From: Caulobacteraceae bacterium
GTDB lineage: Bacteria; Pseudomonadota; Alphaproteobacteria; Caulobacterales; Caulobacteraceae
Reading direction: 5' to 3'
Assembly: GCA_947479185.1 (NCBI GenBank)
Contig: CANJYY010000170.1
Location: 1 to 6,114 of the forward strand
DNA length: 6,114 bases
The translations under genes were made by a program, and so were the position numbers. Positions 5,188 to 6,114 of the stretch are shown piece after piece (the first letter of the stretch is position 1; the number at the start of each line of letters is the position of its first letter). The notes under the pieces are model-generated. The model worked only from the letters and a program-made list of their open reading frames with translations. It was not told the origin of the DNA and made no database searches.

Positions 5188-6114
5188 ATGCGCTACCTCC
5201 CCCTGACCCCCGATGACCGCGTCCAGATGCTGGGCGACATCGGCGTGGACTCGATCGACGCCCTGTTCGTCGACGTGCCGGCCTCCGCCCGCCGCGACGG
5301 CTTCGTCGACCTGCCGATGGTCGCCGGCGAGCTGGAGGTCGAGCGTGAGCTGGCCGCCCTGGCCGGGAAGAACGTCGCGGCCGGATCGGTCCCCTTCTTC
5401 TGCGGCGCCGGCGCCTATCGTCACCACGTCCCGGCGACCGTCGACCATCTGATCCAGCGGTCGGAGTTCCTGACCAGCTACACGCCCTACCAGCCCGAGA
5501 TCGCCCAGGGCACGCTGCAGGTGCTGTTCGAGTTCCAGACCCAGGTCGCGGCCCTGACCGGCATGGAAATCGCCAACGCCTCGCTCTACGACGGCTCCAC
5601 CGCCTGCGCCGAGGCGGTGATGATGACCAAGCGGGTCACGAAGCGGAACCGGGCGGTGCTGTCCGGCGGCGTGCATCCCCACTACGTCCGCACCACCCAG
5701 ACCCTGGCCCATGCCGAGGGCATGGAGGTCGTCGCCCTGACCGCCGCCGTCGACGCCGAGGACGCGGTGATCGCCGCCATCGACGCCGGCACTGCCTGCG
5801 TCGTGGTCCAGACCCCCAACGTGTTCGGCACCGCCACCGATGTGACCAGGATCGCCGAGGCGGCCCACGCCGCCGGGGCGCTGCTGATCGTGGTGACCAC
5901 TGAAGCCGTCTCCTACGGCCTGCTCAAGTCGCCGGGCGAGATGAGCGCCGACATCGCCGTGGCCGAGGGCCAGTCGATCGGCAACGCGCTGAACTTCGGC
6001 GGCCCCTACGTCGGGCTCTTGGCCTGCAAGGAAAAGCTGGTGCGCCAGGCGCCGGGCCGGCTCTGTGGCGAGACCGTCGACGCCGACGGCCGGCGGGGCT
6101 TCGTGCTGACGCTC
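5188..6114 (+). CDS. gcvPA: Glycine decarboxylase P protein, subunit 1 (partial)
   Basis: The first 309 codons of the alpha-type subunit of glycine dehydrogenase (decarboxylating); full-length family members have about 445-450 residues, so the 3' third is outside the window. With GcvPB it forms the pyridoxal-phosphate P protein, which decarboxylates glycine and loads the aminomethyl group onto lipoyl-GcvH. The N-terminus [15 protein letters not shown] is that of split GcvPA proteins rather than of the fused P protein of about 950 aa. Landmarks are [20 protein letters not shown] (71-90), [19 protein letters not shown] (94-112), [20 protein letters not shown] (115-134), DGSTACAEA (135-143), [21 protein letters not shown] (270-290, in part) and RGFVLTL at the edge. 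The PLP lysine belongs to GcvPB, expected just downstream. ATG 5188 has only AAGG (5174-5177) at 10-nt spacing, directly after the palindromic repeat. No stop codon interrupts the frame. Confidence 0.94.
   Translation, partial: MRYLPLTPDDRVQMLGDIGVDSIDALFVDVPASARRDGFVDLPMVAGELEVERELAALAGKNVAAGSVPFFCGAGAYRHHVPATVDHLIQRSEFLTSYTPYQPEIAQGTLQVLFEFQTQVAALTGMEIANASLYDGSTACAEAVMMTKRVTKRNRAVLSGGVHPHYVRTTQTLAHAEGMEVVALTAAVDAEDAVIAAIDAGTACVVVQTPNVFGTATDVTRIAEAAHAAGALLIVVTTEAVSYGLLKSPGEMSADIAVAEGQSIGNALNFGGPYVGLLACKEKLVRQAPGRLCGETVDADGRRGFVLTL

Noticed and set aside
4678..5868. A 396-codon minus-strand open frame across gcvH, the repeat and gcvPA.
   Set aside because: It is antisense to two unmistakable glycine cleavage genes and runs through a palindromic repeat. 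It is a codon-bias shadow.

Overview
The window reads as chromosomal DNA from a very GC-rich alphaproteobacterium, most likely a member of the Caulobacteraceae (Caulobacter or Phenylobacterium type). The grounds are the strong G/C third-position codon bias, the GTG starts, the split GcvPA-type glycine decarboxylase, and a GTCATCCCGG...CCGGGATGAC intergenic palindrome of a kind common in this group. Genus is inference from remembered protein similarity; no search was run. All genes are on the + strand.

Layout. (1) Positions 1-255 hold the 3' end of argS (arginyl-tRNA synthetase, anticodon-binding domain). (2) Positions 285-823 hold a compact HicBA-type toxin-antitoxin module: a 74-aa DUF1902/HicB-like antitoxin, then a HicA-like toxin frame. 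A perfect 17-bp palindrome abuts the antitoxin start codon and overlaps a plausible -10 box, which suggests an autoregulated, possibly leaderless transcript. The toxin frame has no stop codon where the family normally ends. A CGA stands there, one transition from TGA, and the frame stays open far into the next gene. (3) Positions 824-3301 encode an 825-aa secreted zinc metalloprotease of the DUF5117/DUF4953 metzincin type. (4) Positions 3316-3583 carry a promoter and a tandem glycine riboswitch. (5) From 3584 onward lies the glycine cleavage operon gcvT-gcvH-gcvPA, with gcvPA cut by the window end. A 95-nt multi-branched palindromic repeat sits between gcvH and gcvPA.

How the parts work together. 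GcvPA (with GcvPB, presumably just beyond the window), GcvH and GcvT form the glycine cleavage system. P decarboxylates glycine, the lipoylated H protein carries the aminomethyl group, and T passes the one-carbon unit to tetrahydrofolate and releases ammonia. The leader riboswitch senses glycine and should turn the operon on when glycine is plentiful. No T-rich terminator is visible after the aptamers, so control of translation initiation is the more likely mechanism.

The well-understood core (argS, gcv operon, riboswitch) is conventional. The points worth a second look are the stop-less HicA frame overlapping the protease gene, the start-codon-abutting operator of the antitoxin, a possible Shine-Dalgarno-sequestering switch in the gcvT leader, and the cruciform repeat inside the gcv operon. 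I did not find convincing evidence of an entirely new biological system.
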